A stretch of 41,264 nucleotides of DNA from positions 1-41,264 of the forward strand of contig JAEURC010000086.1 in the NCBI GenBank assembly GCA_016789025.1, in the 5' to 3' direction. The translations under genes were made by a program, and so were the position numbers. The notes below the pieces were generated by a model, which was not told the DNA's origin, made no database searches, and worked only from the letters and a program-made list of their open reading frames with translations. The stretch's first letter is position 1; the number at the start of each line of letters is the position of its first letter. This stretch comes from Anaerolineales bacterium (GTDB taxonomy: Bacteria > Chloroflexota > Anaerolineae > Anaerolineales > Villigracilaceae). This document shows, one piece after another, positions 15,780 through 24,037 of the stretch.

Positions 15780-16634
15780 TTACCCGTACAAAGCGATCAT
15801 AAAAACCCCCATAAAGATGACAAGCGCGCCAAAGACGCGCACGCCGCCCATCCGTTCGTTTAATAGCCACCAACCGGCAAGCGCGCCGAAGACCACGCTC
15901 ACTTCCCTCACCGCGCCGGCATAACTCAGCGGAGCGATCGAATAAGCATAGACTGCCATCAAATATGCCAGCACGCCCAACACGCCCGCTAATGGAACGC
16001 GCGCCGGCTGTTTCACCAAAACTTCCCTAATGCGCGCCCAGCCGTACTGTCGAAATACGAACGGGGAAATGACAAACGGCACCAGCGCGAACATCGCCAT
16101 CACATACGGCAACGCGTATCCGTTCTTCACAGCGCTCCCGTCGATGGTGGAGTAAATCGAGATCAACAAAGCAATGAACAACGCCACCGCTACGCCTTTG
16201 AAGTGAACATGCGTCACATGCGCCTGCGTGAGGGCGTTGAATCCGATGATCACCAATCCGCCGATGATGAACGCCAGCCCGATAATCCCGCCCATGTTTA
16301 GCGATTCGCGCAGGAACAGGAACGACCACAAGGCAATGAAGGCAGGCGCCGCGCCGCGCGCCACTGGGTAGATCAACGAAAAATCGTTATCGTGATACGC
16401 ATACGAGAGGGTGATAAAGTACGCCACCTCGACGCACACGCTGATGACGGCAAAGATCCACATCTCGCGCGGAGGCAAGCCGGTGAAGAACAGGGCAACC
16501 AGCGCAAATGCGCCCCCGAAGGTCACCATCCAAAAGGTAACGATGTACTTGTCTTCGGATTGCTTAATAAGGAGATTCCATATGGTATGAAGAACTGCGC
16601 TGATCAATAAAATGGAGATGGCAAAAAGGGACAT
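15780..16634 (-). CDS. EamA/DMT family transporter
   Basis: A protein of about 284 residues with ten predicted membrane helices in two EamA repeats, as in drug/metabolite transporters (RhaT/YdcZ-like). The end of each half shows the usual pattern (ALWSFLFLRESLNMGGIIG and VFGALAGWWLLNERMGGVR). The substrate is unknown. ATG 16634 is preferred over an in-frame TTG at 16655. The gene is convergent with the DUF554 gene (34-nt gap) and divergent from the lipoprotein gene. Confidence 0.88.
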   Translation of the reverse strand: MSLFAISILLISAVLHTIWNLLIKQSEDKYIVTFWMVTFGGAFALVALFFTGLPPREMWIFAVISVCVEVAYFITLSYAYHDNDFSLIYPVARGAAPAFIALWSFLFLRESLNMGGIIGLAFIIGGLVIIGFNALTQAHVTHVHFKGVAVALFIALLISIYSTIDGSAVKNGYALPYVMAMFALVPFVISPFVFRQYGWARIREVLVKQPARVPLAGVLGVLAYLMAVYAYSIAPLSYAGAVREVSVVFGALAGWWLLNERMGGVRVFGALVIFMGVFMIALYG

Positions 16635-16674
16635 GGCTGGACGAATGTACCACAAAAGTGGCTATGGCAAATAG

Positions 16675-16703
16675 TTGCTTTTTATTCGTCGGTTGCGTAT
16701 ACT
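16675..16703 (+). promoter_or_regulatory. sigma-70-type promoter of the lipoprotein gene
   Basis: TTGCTT (16675-16680), a 17-nt spacer and TATACT (16698-16703). The ATG at 16730 with its GGAGG lies about 20 nt beyond the expected transcription start. Confidence 0.7.
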
Positions 16704-16729
16704 TGCAAAAAACCGAATTGGAGGATTCG

Positions 16730-17524
16730 ATGAAACCACTAAAACCCTTATTTTTCCTGACCGCGTTCGTCCTGATCGTCGGCCTGGCTTGCGGTGGCGG
16801 CGGCGATACGCCCACCCAGCCCCCCCAACCGCCAACCAATCCGCCGCAACAACAAGACCCGACACAGCCGCCCCCGCCACCTGCCCAGGCAACCGATACC
16901 CAAGCCGCGCCCATAGAGCCACCGGCTCAGCCTGCGAGCCAATTCTTCACTGAAGAGTTCGATTCCCCGCTTTCGAATGACTGGTCTATCCTCACCGTGA
17001 CCGGGTCTGATGCCGCAGACGCCGACAAGGTCACTGTGGAAACCGAGAATGGAAAGTTGATCTGGAATTTCGACAGCGAGCAAGTCTACTACTACATCTT
17101 CTATGGCGCCTTTGACTATGAGGACGTGACCCTGGAAGTGCGCGCCGATAACCGAGGCAAGAACACCAACTCGGTAAGCCTGATCTGCCGCTACGACCCG
17201 GAAGTAGGCTGGTACGAGTTCAACATCGATAACGGCGGCTTGTACAACATCCTGTATGCCGAAGTCGACAAGAACGGCGATATCGGCTATAACCTGATCA
17301 CCAACGGCGGATCGAATGCGATCAAGCAGGGCAAAGACGTAAACGAGTATTCGATCACCTGCAAAGGCACCGAATTATCGTTGAGCATCAACGGAGATGA
17401 AGTAAAGACCGTCTCCGAAAAGACATACGCTCTTCGAAGCGGGCAGGTCGGTATTTCGGTTTCTTCGTTCAACGTGCTGCCGATCATCATTGAAATGGAT
17501 TGGATCAAGGTCAGCGAGCCGTAG
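16730..17524 (+). CDS. secreted lipoprotein with beta-sandwich domain
   Basis: A 264-residue lipoprotein. A hydrophobic signal ends in VGLAC (Cys21), followed by a Gly run and a Pro/Gln/Thr-rich linker (about 22-80). The remaining residues form a beta-rich domain (EEFDSPLSNDW at the start, MDWIKVSEP at the end) with the same pattern as the extracellular domain of the kinase at 2301-4028, including a matching SLICRYDPE / GIMCHL segment. It may bind a carbohydrate or act as a surface sensor partner; neither is shown. GGAGG 6 nt before ATG 16730 fixes the start. A strong terminator follows. Confidence 0.85.
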   Translation: MKPLKPLFFLTAFVLIVGLACGGGGDTPTQPPQPPTNPPQQQDPTQPPPPPAQATDTQAAPIEPPAQPASQFFTEEFDSPLSNDWSILTVTGSDAADADKVTVETENGKLIWNFDSEQVYYYIFYGAFDYEDVTLEVRADNRGKNTNSVSLICRYDPEVGWYEFNIDNGGLYNILYAEVDKNGDIGYNLITNGGSNAIKQGKDVNEYSITCKGTELSLSINGDEVKTVSEKTYALRSGQVGISVSSFNVLPIIIEMDWIKVSEP

Positions 17525-17537
17525 ACAACGACTTAAC

Positions 17538-17576
17538 AAAAAATCCGAAGTCTCAAACGACTTCGGATTTTTTTAT
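17538..17576. terminator. bidirectional intrinsic terminator
   Basis: AATCCGAAGTC, a 6-nt loop, GACTTCGGATT and a T run on the plus strand, with a matching A run on the left so that it also works on the minus strand. It lies between the convergent lipoprotein and dehydrogenase genes. Confidence 0.9.
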
Positions 17577-17590
17577 TGTACAGACTGAAC

Positions 17591-17643
17591 CGTCCCGCAG
17601 GTTTTCTCGAGGAACTTTACCGCTCCAACAAACCTGCGGGACG
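17591..17643. repeat. inverted repeat cgtcccgcaggttt...aaacctgcgggacg
   Basis: Perfect 14-bp arms at 17591-17604 and 17630-17643. The left arm and following bases closely resemble the element inside the PKS-NRPS gene at 30269-30323. Confidence 0.9.
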
Positions 17644-17649
17644 TTGATC

Positions 17650-18363
17650 TTAATACAACGGTAGCCTCGCGCCGGTAACTTTCGACGCTTCCTCTGAGAA
17701 TAGATACACCATCGCGGCGACAATCTCATCAGGAGTCGTTCCCGTGCCTTTGCGCGAAGCGTCCACGTCAATGGCTTTCACCTGGATGATGTTCGCGGTG
17801 ACGTTGGACTCTTTCAGTTCAGCCGCGAGCGTGAGCATGAGATTTTCCTGCGCGGCTTTCGCGGCGGTGTACACGCCCCGCTTCGGTAACGGATCGGGAA
17901 CTGTGGACGGCGAAACAGTGACCACGCGTCCCCAGCCGCTTTTGGCGAGCAGCGGCATGAACGATCGAAAAAGATGAAACGTCGTCTGCACGTGCTGACC
18001 GAACATGGAGGTGAAATCGTCCATGCTGGTTTCGGGGATCGTTTTGCCGCCGAGCCATCCGCCGACGAGATGGATCAGCCCGTGGACTCCGCCGAACTTG
18101 GCAGAGACAGCCTCCCCTGCGGAATGAACCGCTTCCCCGTCGCGCAGATCAACGACCGCAGTGAAGAGTCGCTCGCCCGGCAGATCCAGATCGCGGGCGA
18201 GGGAATCCAGTTTATTTGAATCGTTATCGAGCAATGCCAATGAATATCCGCGCGCGGCAAATGTGCGCGCAGTTTTACTTCCGAGCGCGCCTGTGGCGCC
18301 GGTAATCACAATTGTTTTTGCCCCCTCTCTCTTTGGGAGAGGGCTGGGGTGAGGGTTATTCAC
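17650..18363 (-). CDS. short-chain dehydrogenase/reductase (SDR)
   Basis: A 237-residue classical SDR with a Rossmann fold: cofactor loop TGATGALG near 21-28, HLVGG near 98-102 (in place of NNAG), catalytic Ser near 151-153, Tyr165 and Lys169 (YTAAK). The substrate is unknown. The GTG start at 18363 overlaps the ribA stop by 8 nt, so the two are translationally coupled. The first ~15 residues (NPHPSPLPKREG) are encoded by a repeat rather than by SDR sequence; a GTG further in, at the first beta strand, is another possible start. Linkage to riboflavin genes may be only transcriptional. Confidence 0.88.
   Translation of the reverse strand: MNNPHPSPLPKREGAKTIVITGATGALGSKTARTFAARGYSLALLDNDSNKLDSLARDLDLPGERLFTAVVDLRDGEAVHSAGEAVSAKFGGVHGLIHLVGGWLGGKTIPETSMDDFTSMFGQHVQTTFHLFRSFMPLLAKSGWGRVVTVSPSTVPDPLPKRGVYTAAKAAQENLMLTLAAELKESNVTANIIQVKAIDVDASRKGTGTTPDEIVAAMVYLFSEEASKVTGARLPLY
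18321..18356. repeat. ccctctcccaaagggagaggg-type repeat at the ribA/SDR junction
   Basis: CCCTCTCTCTTTGGGAGAGGG plus a GGGGTGAGGGT tail. The same family appears in the PKS-NRPS gene at 32121-32159 and 35331-35387. Here it supplies the N-terminal codons of the SDR. Confidence 0.85.
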
Positions 18364-19114
18364 TCAACACATCCACCGGCAATTCGCTCATGCCCTTGAT
18401 GAAGGGGCGGTCGCTTTGTTCGGGCAGATGCTCCTTGCCATGAAAATCGATCATGTGACCAGACTTGGCGGCTTTGGTCTCAAGATAAAAACGGTTGTAC
18501 TCGTTCGGCTCCATGATGTGCGGGATGCGGTCTGACACGTTGATGCCGTAGTCGATGAGTTGTTGTATCTTCTTCGGGTTGTTGGTGATCAGGCGAATCG
18601 ATTCGATCTTCAGCGACATCAACATGTGCGCGGCAACAGCATAATCGCGCTCATCATCGCGGAATCCGAGCGCGTGATTCGCCTCGACCGTATCGAGGCC
18701 TTGATCTTGCAAACTATAGGCGCGAATCTTATTGACCAAGCCAATGCCGCGCCCCTCCTGGCGGAGATATAACACCATGCCGCGTCCCATCGCGCCGATC
18801 ATCTTCAACGACGCTTCCAATTGATCGCGGCAATCGCAGCGCAGCGAGCCGAGCGCGTCACCCGTGAGACATTCCGAATGTAAACGCACCGGCACATCTT
18901 TTGCGCCGATCACATCGCCCTTGATGATGGCGACGTGTTCCTTTCCATCGCGATTATTTTCAAACGCAACAATATGAAACTCTCCAAAGCGTGTGGGCAA
19001 TTCCGCCATCGCAACGACGCGCACACACACCTTGTCTTTGCCGATCCCTTCGCATTCATGGTCGCCTTCGTTTTGAAGCAACACATCGAATTTTTCATGC
19101 AGATCTGTGATCAT
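18356..19114 (-). CDS. ribA: GTP cyclohydrolase II
   Basis: A 252-residue enzyme opening GTP to 2,5-diamino-6-ribosylamino-pyrimidinone phosphate, the first step of riboflavin synthesis. The zinc site is in VRLHSECLTGDALGS and LRCDC (Cys82, Cys93, Cys95). YLRQEGRGIGL (about 116-126) and TNNPKKI complete the signature. The DHBP synthase domain often fused to it (RibBA) is absent. It overlaps the reductase gene by 4 nt (ATGA) and the SDR gene by 8 nt, indicating one operon. Confidence 0.95.
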   Translation of the reverse strand: MITDLHEKFDVLLQNEGDHECEGIGKDKVCVRVVAMAELPTRFGEFHIVAFENNRDGKEHVAIIKGDVIGAKDVPVRLHSECLTGDALGSLRCDCRDQLEASLKMIGAMGRGMVLYLRQEGRGIGLVNKIRAYSLQDQGLDTVEANHALGFRDDERDYAVAAHMLMSLKIESIRLITNNPKKIQQLIDYGINVSDRIPHIMEPNEYNRFYLETKAAKSGHMIDFHGKEHLPEQSDRPFIKGMSELPVDVLSE

Positions 19115-19800
19115 TCTGACCTCTCAATTAAATATTTTAGAAGGACTCCGCCATCATCCCATTTTTCCGCATCTATCAATTTCAACGGAATGGCTTCGCC
19201 TCTTTCCACGCCTACGCCTGCCGCAAGCGTGGGAGCCGACTCGCCCCCGAAGATCATCGGCGCCATGTACATCTGAACTTCATCCACCAAGCCGAGGCGC
19301 AACATTTCAAAATTCAAGGTCGCGCCGCCTTCCACCATCAAGCGGTTTACGCCAAGCTCCTTAAGCGTTCCAAGCGCCTGTGCCAGATCCACACGGTAGC
19401 CTGAATGGACAAACACTTCAGCTCCGCCAGCGCGCAGGGCTTCAAGTTTGTCTTTAGATGTGCGGTTTGTTGTGAATATTACGACCCGCGCCGACCCTTC
19501 GTGTAAGAATTTTGAATGAATTGGCAGGTTTGCGGAAGTAATGACGCATACCTTCATGGGATTCGGGGACAGCCCTCGCGCCACGCGCTCGGCGTGCAAT
19601 GATTCAGATTTCACGGTCAACTTTGGGTCTTCGTTGAGTAGTGTTTGCCCGCCCACCATCACCGCGTCCGAGTCGGCGCGCAATCTATCCACGCGTTCCT
19701 TGTCGCGCGGCGAGGAGATTGCCGCACCCCGGCGTGAAATCGTATCGATCTTGCCGTCGGCGGTCATCGCCACATTGATGAATACAAATGGGCGTTTCAT
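19111..19800 (-). CDS. RibD C-terminal-type reductase (riboflavin biosynthesis)
   Basis: A 229-residue reductase of the RibD-C/DHFR-like family, without the deaminase domain of bifunctional RibD. Family features are FINVAMTADGKI near 7-18, DSDAVMVGGQTLLNEDPKL near 44-62 and the NADPH-binding LMVEGGATLN. It should reduce the ribosyl side chain of the pyrimidine intermediate after GTP cyclohydrolase II. It is the first gene of the ribD-ribA-SDR operon. A TACAAT box ends 6 nt before ATG 19800 with no ribosome binding site. Confidence 0.92.
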   Translation of the reverse strand: MKRPFVFINVAMTADGKIDTISRRGAAISSPRDKERVDRLRADSDAVMVGGQTLLNEDPKLTVKSESLHAERVARGLSPNPMKVCVITSANLPIHSKFLHEGSARVVIFTTNRTSKDKLEALRAGGAEVFVHSGYRVDLAQALGTLKELGVNRLMVEGGATLNFEMLRLGLVDEVQMYMAPMIFGGESAPTLAAGVGVERGEAIPLKLIDAEKWDDGGVLLKYLIERSE

Positions 19801-19806
19801 CGCTCA

Positions 19807-19812
19807 ATTGTA
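19807..19812 (-). promoter_or_regulatory. -10-like box 6 nt before the RibD reductase start
   Basis: Minus-strand TACAAT, TGAGCG, ATG. It fits the leaderless arrangement seen before mutS2, yqeY and cobO. No riboflavin (FMN) riboswitch could fit in this spacing, so the operon appears not to be under FMN-switch control here. Confidence 0.45.
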
Positions 19813-19918
19813 ATGCGATAATCATGTTAGAATCGCCTGACTTTGATCAATTTAGATTCACGATGTCCGCGCCTATTCCCAATTTGTCAAATGAAATGAA
19901 GATCAAAAGGAGTCTGCA

Positions 19919-21166
19919 ATGACCGCAAAGAAGGAGCGAGTAGTGGTCACAGGGATGGGCATTGCCAGTCCGCTCGGTTGCGCCGTTCAAAAATTTTGGG
20001 ACGGTTTGGTGAAAGGAAAGTCCGGCATCGGGTCGTTGGAGGGCGGTATCTTCTCCGGAATGCACACGAAGATCGGCGGCGTCGTGTGGGAGTACGACGA
20101 AAAAAAATATTTCGATATCAAAGAAATCAAGCGAATGAGCCGTTCGTCTCAACTGGGGCTGGTCGCGGCGGAGCAAGCCATTGTCCATGCCAAACTCAAA
20201 AATGGAGACGTAAACCCTGAGGAGATCGGCGTGATGGTGGGCAGTTCCATCGGGGGTTTCAGCGCGGCAGACTCATACTTTATGCACTTCTATGAAACCG
20301 ATCGCCTCAGCCCGTACACGATCCCGGTCTCAATGAACATCGGACCCGGCTCCAACATCTCGATCAAGCACGGCTTTCAAGGTCCGCTCGTGAACGTAGA
20401 TGCGGCATGTTCGACCGCCGCGCATACGATAGGCAACGCGTTCAACATGATCCGCAACGGGAGTTTGCAAGTGGCGATCACCGGCGCGGCGGATACCCCG
20501 TTCTCGCCCGGCGTCGTCGAAGCGTGGATGGCTCTGCGCGCGGTCACCACACGCGAAGACAACCCAGCCGAAGCGTGCCGTCCGTTCAGCGCCGACCGGG
20601 ACGGGATGGTCTTGGGAGAGGGAGCAGGCATCCTTGTGTTGGAAGCGGAGAGTCACGCGTTGAAGCGCGGAGTCCCCATCCTAGCCGAACTCAAAGGATA
20701 CGGCGCGTCGGCAGATAGTCATCACCTCACGCAACCCTCCCAAAAAGGACCCGCACTCGCCATGCGCCGCGCGTTGGAAGATGCGGGCATGACCATCGCG
20801 GACATTGATTACATCAACGCGCACGCAACGGGAACCGAATGGAACGACAAGAACGAAACGAACGCCATCAAAGAAGTGTTCGGCGAACGCGCGTATTCGA
20901 TTCCAGTTGTGGGTAATAAAGCCGCGTTCGGTCATTCCATCGCGGGCAGCGGCGCATTGGAGTTGATCGGTTGCGTGTTGTCTCTGCGCGATCAAGTGGC
21001 GCCGCCGACCATCAATTACAAAGTCCCTGACCCTGATTGCGATCTCGATTACGTCACCAAAGGCAAACGAAGCCTACCGTTGAAAAACATCATGAGCAAC
21101 TCTTTCGCGTTCGGGGGAAGCAACGCCGTGTTGATCGTGGGTAAATACGAAGCCAACGCCGATTAA
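19919..21166 (+). CDS. fabF: beta-ketoacyl-ACP synthase II (FabF-like)
   Basis: A 415-residue condensing enzyme that extends acyl-ACP with malonyl-ACP in fatty acid synthesis. The catalytic triad is visible: Cys164 (DAACSTAA), His302 (NAHATGTEW) and His339 (KAAFGHSIAGSG), with Lys334. The glycine-rich C-terminal SFAFGGSNAVLIVG is present. A good AAGGAG precedes ATG 19919. It stands alone, divergent from the riboflavin operon, without acpP or fabD nearby, so it may be a specialised paralogue rather than the main FabF. Confidence 0.93.
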   Translation: MTAKKERVVVTGMGIASPLGCAVQKFWDGLVKGKSGIGSLEGGIFSGMHTKIGGVVWEYDEKKYFDIKEIKRMSRSSQLGLVAAEQAIVHAKLKNGDVNPEEIGVMVGSSIGGFSAADSYFMHFYETDRLSPYTIPVSMNIGPGSNISIKHGFQGPLVNVDAACSTAAHTIGNAFNMIRNGSLQVAITGAADTPFSPGVVEAWMALRAVTTREDNPAEACRPFSADRDGMVLGEGAGILVLEAESHALKRGVPILAELKGYGASADSHHLTQPSQKGPALAMRRALEDAGMTIADIDYINAHATGTEWNDKNETNAIKEVFGERAYSIPVVGNKAAFGHSIAGSGALELIGCVLSLRDQVAPPTINYKVPDPDCDLDYVTKGKRSLPLKNIMSNSFAFGGSNAVLIVGKYEANAD

Positions 21167-21207
21167 GTATTGCGAGACTCTCTGGAGATTGCCGTAATAA
21201 AAACCTT

Positions 21208-21298
21208 TGGACACGGATTTCACGGATAGACACGGACAAATCACGGATTTTTTCTACTTCTTTCTGTGAGATTCCGTGAGATCCGTCCTATCCGTGTA
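21208..21298. repeat. cacggat/atccgtg imperfect inverted repeat
   Basis: ACACGGATTTCACGGATAG at the left is mirrored by GATCCGTCCTATCCGTGT at the right. It fills most of the 163-nt gap between fabF and the DUF2723 gene. Confidence 0.8.
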
Positions 21299-21329
21299 CT
21301 GAATCACGGCAAGTCCTAATAACCCTATT

Positions 21330-22991
21330 GTGATAAGGATGGATAAACTTTTGCAAAACAAAAGCACTCTTGGGGCGCTGGTATTGATACTGGCGCTTTC
21401 TTTTTACCTTTACACGTTATCGCCCTCGCTGACCTGGGGCGATGGAACGCGCTTACAAAGCGAAGCCATCTCTGGAGAGTCCATCGTCCTTGCAGAGATG
21501 AGCCCGCAGGAATTTTCGCCCGACCCATATCCATTTTCAAAGGTAGGAGTCACCGCCTGGGATCATCCGCTATACATCGTCCTCGGTTACATGCTGGTCG
21601 CGGCTCTGCCCAACGTGGACTCGCTCTGGCTCGTCAACTTGATCTCGGCGGTCTTCGGCGCAGGGACCGTCGCGCTGATCTTTCACCTCACATTGCGTTA
21701 CACCAACTCGATAGTTCCTTCGCTTTACGCCGCGTGTGCGTTGATGGTCTCGCATACGTTCTGGTGGCATTCCTCCACGCCAGAGGTGTATACGCTCTTC
21801 ACCTTCCTGTTGTTATCAAGCCTGACCTTCTTCAACCGCTATGAACGAAACCATAACCTGACCGACCTGATCCTCAGCGCGCTCTTCTTTGGCTTATCGG
21901 CATCCAATCACATCCTTGCTTTTCTGGCATTGCCCGCGCTCGGCATATATTTTCTGCTGTCAAAGAGATCGTTCGCCGCGCTCGAATTGAATCTTCAGAA
22001 GTTATCTCTCGCCTCCGCCGCGTTTCTCGCAGGCTTTGCGCTTTACCTCGTTCAGTTCGCCCGCACGCTGAAAAATTTCTCCGCAGGCGAGCTGATAGGA
22101 CCCGCGCTCGGTTCCAACTTTCTGAGCGGGCTTGGCACACTATCGCCCATCGTGATCGGCGGGAGCCTCCTCGAATATATTTTATTTCTCGCACTGCAAT
22201 TCGGTCCCATCGGCATCGTATTGGGCGTGGCGGGTTTTCGCCGCGCCATGCGCAGTGACGCGCCGTCGGTCCGCAAGATCGCCGCGTGTTTTATCGTGTA
22301 CGCGCTCTTTGGGATTTTCTACCGCGTCATGGATCAATTCGCTTTTTTTCTGACCTCGTATGTCTTCTTCGCCGCCCTGATGGGAATCGGACTTAACCAT
22401 TTTTTCTCCACACTGCGGGAAAAAGCGCGCATCATTCTGACGGTCAGCCTGCTCCTCACCATCCTGCTGACTCCACCCCTCTACCGAATCCTGCCGAGCC
22501 TCGCCAAGCACCTCGGCGTAGACGATGCCACTATCAGCATCCCGCAAGTAGGAATCGGCGTCCGCAATGGATTGGTGTATTACTTAGACCCCAACAAACG
22601 CGGAGATTATCTCGCCTATCAATTCGGACATGAGACGCTTGCCAGCCTGCCACCCAACGCGGTGGTGCTTGCTGAATGGTACACCGACCCCGATGAGTAT
22701 TTCATCCTCCGTCACTTCAACAGGGTCGAAAAACTTCGCCCCGATGTGACCGTCGAAGGCTGGATAACGATTCCCATTGCATCTTTCGATTCGCAAACCG
22801 CCGTGAACTTAATCCAAGAATCGATTTCTGCGCAACGCCCCGTATATCTGGCATCGCTGAGCGAGCGGTTCTACGCGGCTTCCAAATTGCTGAAAGAATA
22901 TTGCATTGTCCCCGAAAATAATTTATATCGGCTATACCCAAACGACAGGAACGATCTTCCGTGTTTGGATATTGATTCCGTCACCGAATAG
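21330..22991 (+). CDS. DUF2723 family membrane protein (GT-C-like)
   Basis: A 553-residue membrane protein with about ten or more helices in the first 400 residues and a soluble C-terminal part. It matches DUF2723, a GT-C-like family distantly related to protein O-mannosyltransferases: an acidic first loop (TWGDGTRLQSEA), the HPLYIVLGYML segment and HTFWWHSSTPEVYTL. Catalytic activity is unproven for this family. The start is GTG 21330 or ATG 21339. TAATAA lies 7 nt before the GTG and no ribosome binding site is clear. Confidence 0.8.
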   Translation: MIRMDKLLQNKSTLGALVLILALSFYLYTLSPSLTWGDGTRLQSEAISGESIVLAEMSPQEFSPDPYPFSKVGVTAWDHPLYIVLGYMLVAALPNVDSLWLVNLISAVFGAGTVALIFHLTLRYTNSIVPSLYAACALMVSHTFWWHSSTPEVYTLFTFLLLSSLTFFNRYERNHNLTDLILSALFFGLSASNHILAFLALPALGIYFLLSKRSFAALELNLQKLSLASAAFLAGFALYLVQFARTLKNFSAGELIGPALGSNFLSGLGTLSPIVIGGSLLEYILFLALQFGPIGIVLGVAGFRRAMRSDAPSVRKIAACFIVYALFGIFYRVMDQFAFFLTSYVFFAALMGIGLNHFFSTLREKARIILTVSLLLTILLTPPLYRILPSLAKHLGVDDATISIPQVGIGVRNGLVYYLDPNKRGDYLAYQFGHETLASLPPNAVVLAEWYTDPDEYFILRHFNRVEKLRPDVTVEGWITIPIASFDSQTAVNLIQESISAQRPVYLASLSERFYAASKLLKEYCIVPENNLYRLYPNDRNDLPCLDIDSVTE

Positions 22992-23060
22992 CGTTCCGAT
23001 CCCAACACCTACAAACTCCTGTTGATGGTAGCGCCTAACATCGAGGACAAAACCCGATCC

Positions 23061-23132
23061 ATGTCATTCTGAGCGAAGCGAAGAATCTCTACGATTGTCT
23101 CAGAGACCCTTCGCTTTCGCTCAGGGTGACAT
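23061..23132. repeat. inverted repeat, tgtcattctgag family
   Basis: ATGTCATTCTGAG at the left and CTCAGGGTGACAT at the right, with an internal GAAGCGAAGAATCTC / AGACCCTTCGCTTTCGC fold. The rest of 22992-23233 holds a -10 box but no gene. Confidence 0.88.
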
Positions 23133-23202
23133 GCCTTGTTGTGTGTTGGGTTTTAAGCACTCCCCTCTGCGTCTCCGCGACTCTGTGGCGAAAATTCAGG
23201 CT

Positions 23203-23208
23203 TATAAT
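23203..23208 (+). promoter_or_regulatory. -10 box of the lipoprotein gene at 23234
   Basis: A perfect TATAAT 25 nt upstream of the start, with a GGAG ribosome binding site in between. No clear -35. Confidence 0.5.
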
Positions 23209-23233
23209 CCGTTCATCAGGTCAGGAGTGTGAT

Positions 23234-23995
23234 ATGCCTCGTGTCCCTCGTTCATTTGCGATCTTTATAGCCCTCTGTGTGGGGTTATCTGCCTGCGCGC
23301 CAGCGGCTCCCCTCCCAACGGCGACTCTCCTGCCGAGCAAGACATTTACGCTAACCGAAACCCCCGCCCCTACCGAAACCCCAACCCTCGACCCGACGGA
23401 GACGCCCACGCCCACCGAAACGCCCGCGAAAACCATTGACCTTGACATAAACGGCGACGGGGTTACCGACTATGTGGGAACCATCAAAGAAAGCCATAAT
23501 ATTGAAATTAACGAAGGCGAGCCCGCAAGGCAGGACAAAATTCGAACATTCGTCAACTCTGACTATAATTTTACGGGTTTTGATACGCAATATGGATACC
23601 TAACTGGGTACGATATTGTAACAATCAATAATGGAGAGCGAGATCTCGACCTTGTATTTTTTAGGGTCAAATACTTTAGGGAAGGTAAGCCCCCTATAAC
23701 GGTTGAATTTTCGACATTAGAAAAAGTAATAAGTAAATTCGGTTTTAACGATCTTAACGCCCTGGGTACAAGAGTAAATGTAGATTGTAAAACTCCAAAT
23801 GGTAATGACTTTACAAACAGGGCTAAAACAGTTGTCACAAAAAACCTAGAACTCGATGATTTTGAAACCTCAATTATTTTTCCTAAAAGTCCAGACTGGA
23901 TTGGAGCATATGAAGCGCTTCGTCTTCTTAAGGATCAAGATATCACCAATCTTGACTTGAAATTCAAGCTTTTATCAAGCCAAATATCACAGTAA
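23234..23995 (+). CDS. putative lipoprotein, AT-rich, with a DxDxDG motif
   Basis: A 253-residue exported protein. The signal peptide ends in the lipobox LSAC, followed by a Thr/Pro-rich stalk built on TPTETP units (about 30-72), then IDLDINGDGVTDYVG, an EF-hand-like calcium loop of the dockerin/FG-GAP kind. The remaining ~160 residues are of unknown fold. From about 23560 the base composition turns distinctly AT-rich compared with neighbours, which suggests recent acquisition. GGAG 6 nt before ATG 23234 supports the start. The function is unknown; surface attachment or calcium-dependent binding is possible. Confidence 0.75.
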   Translation: MPRVPRSFAIFIALCVGLSACAPAAPLPTATLLPSKTFTLTETPAPTETPTLDPTETPTPTETPAKTIDLDINGDGVTDYVGTIKESHNIEINEGEPARQDKIRTFVNSDYNFTGFDTQYGYLTGYDIVTINNGERDLDLVFFRVKYFREGKPPITVEFSTLEKVISKFGFNDLNALGTRVNVDCKTPNGNDFTNRAKTVVTKNLELDDFETSIIFPKSPDWIGAYEALRLLKDQDITNLDLKFKLLSSQISQ

Positions 23996-24023
23996 ATCTT
24001 CCTTGCAAACTCTCATCAATTTG

Positions 24024-24029
24024 TATACT
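24024..24029 (+). promoter_or_regulatory. -10-like box 8 nt before the cysteine-rich gene
   Basis: TATACT ends 8 nt before ATG 24038, with no ribosome binding site; a TTGCAA lies at 24003-24008 (15-nt spacer). Confidence 0.35.
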
Positions 24030-24037
24030 ATGAATTA

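Noticed and set aside
19801..19918. FMN riboswitch before the riboflavin genes
   Set aside because: The region between the divergent ribD-type and fabF genes is too short and lacks the conserved RFN-element bases; the -10 box lies only 6 nt from the start.
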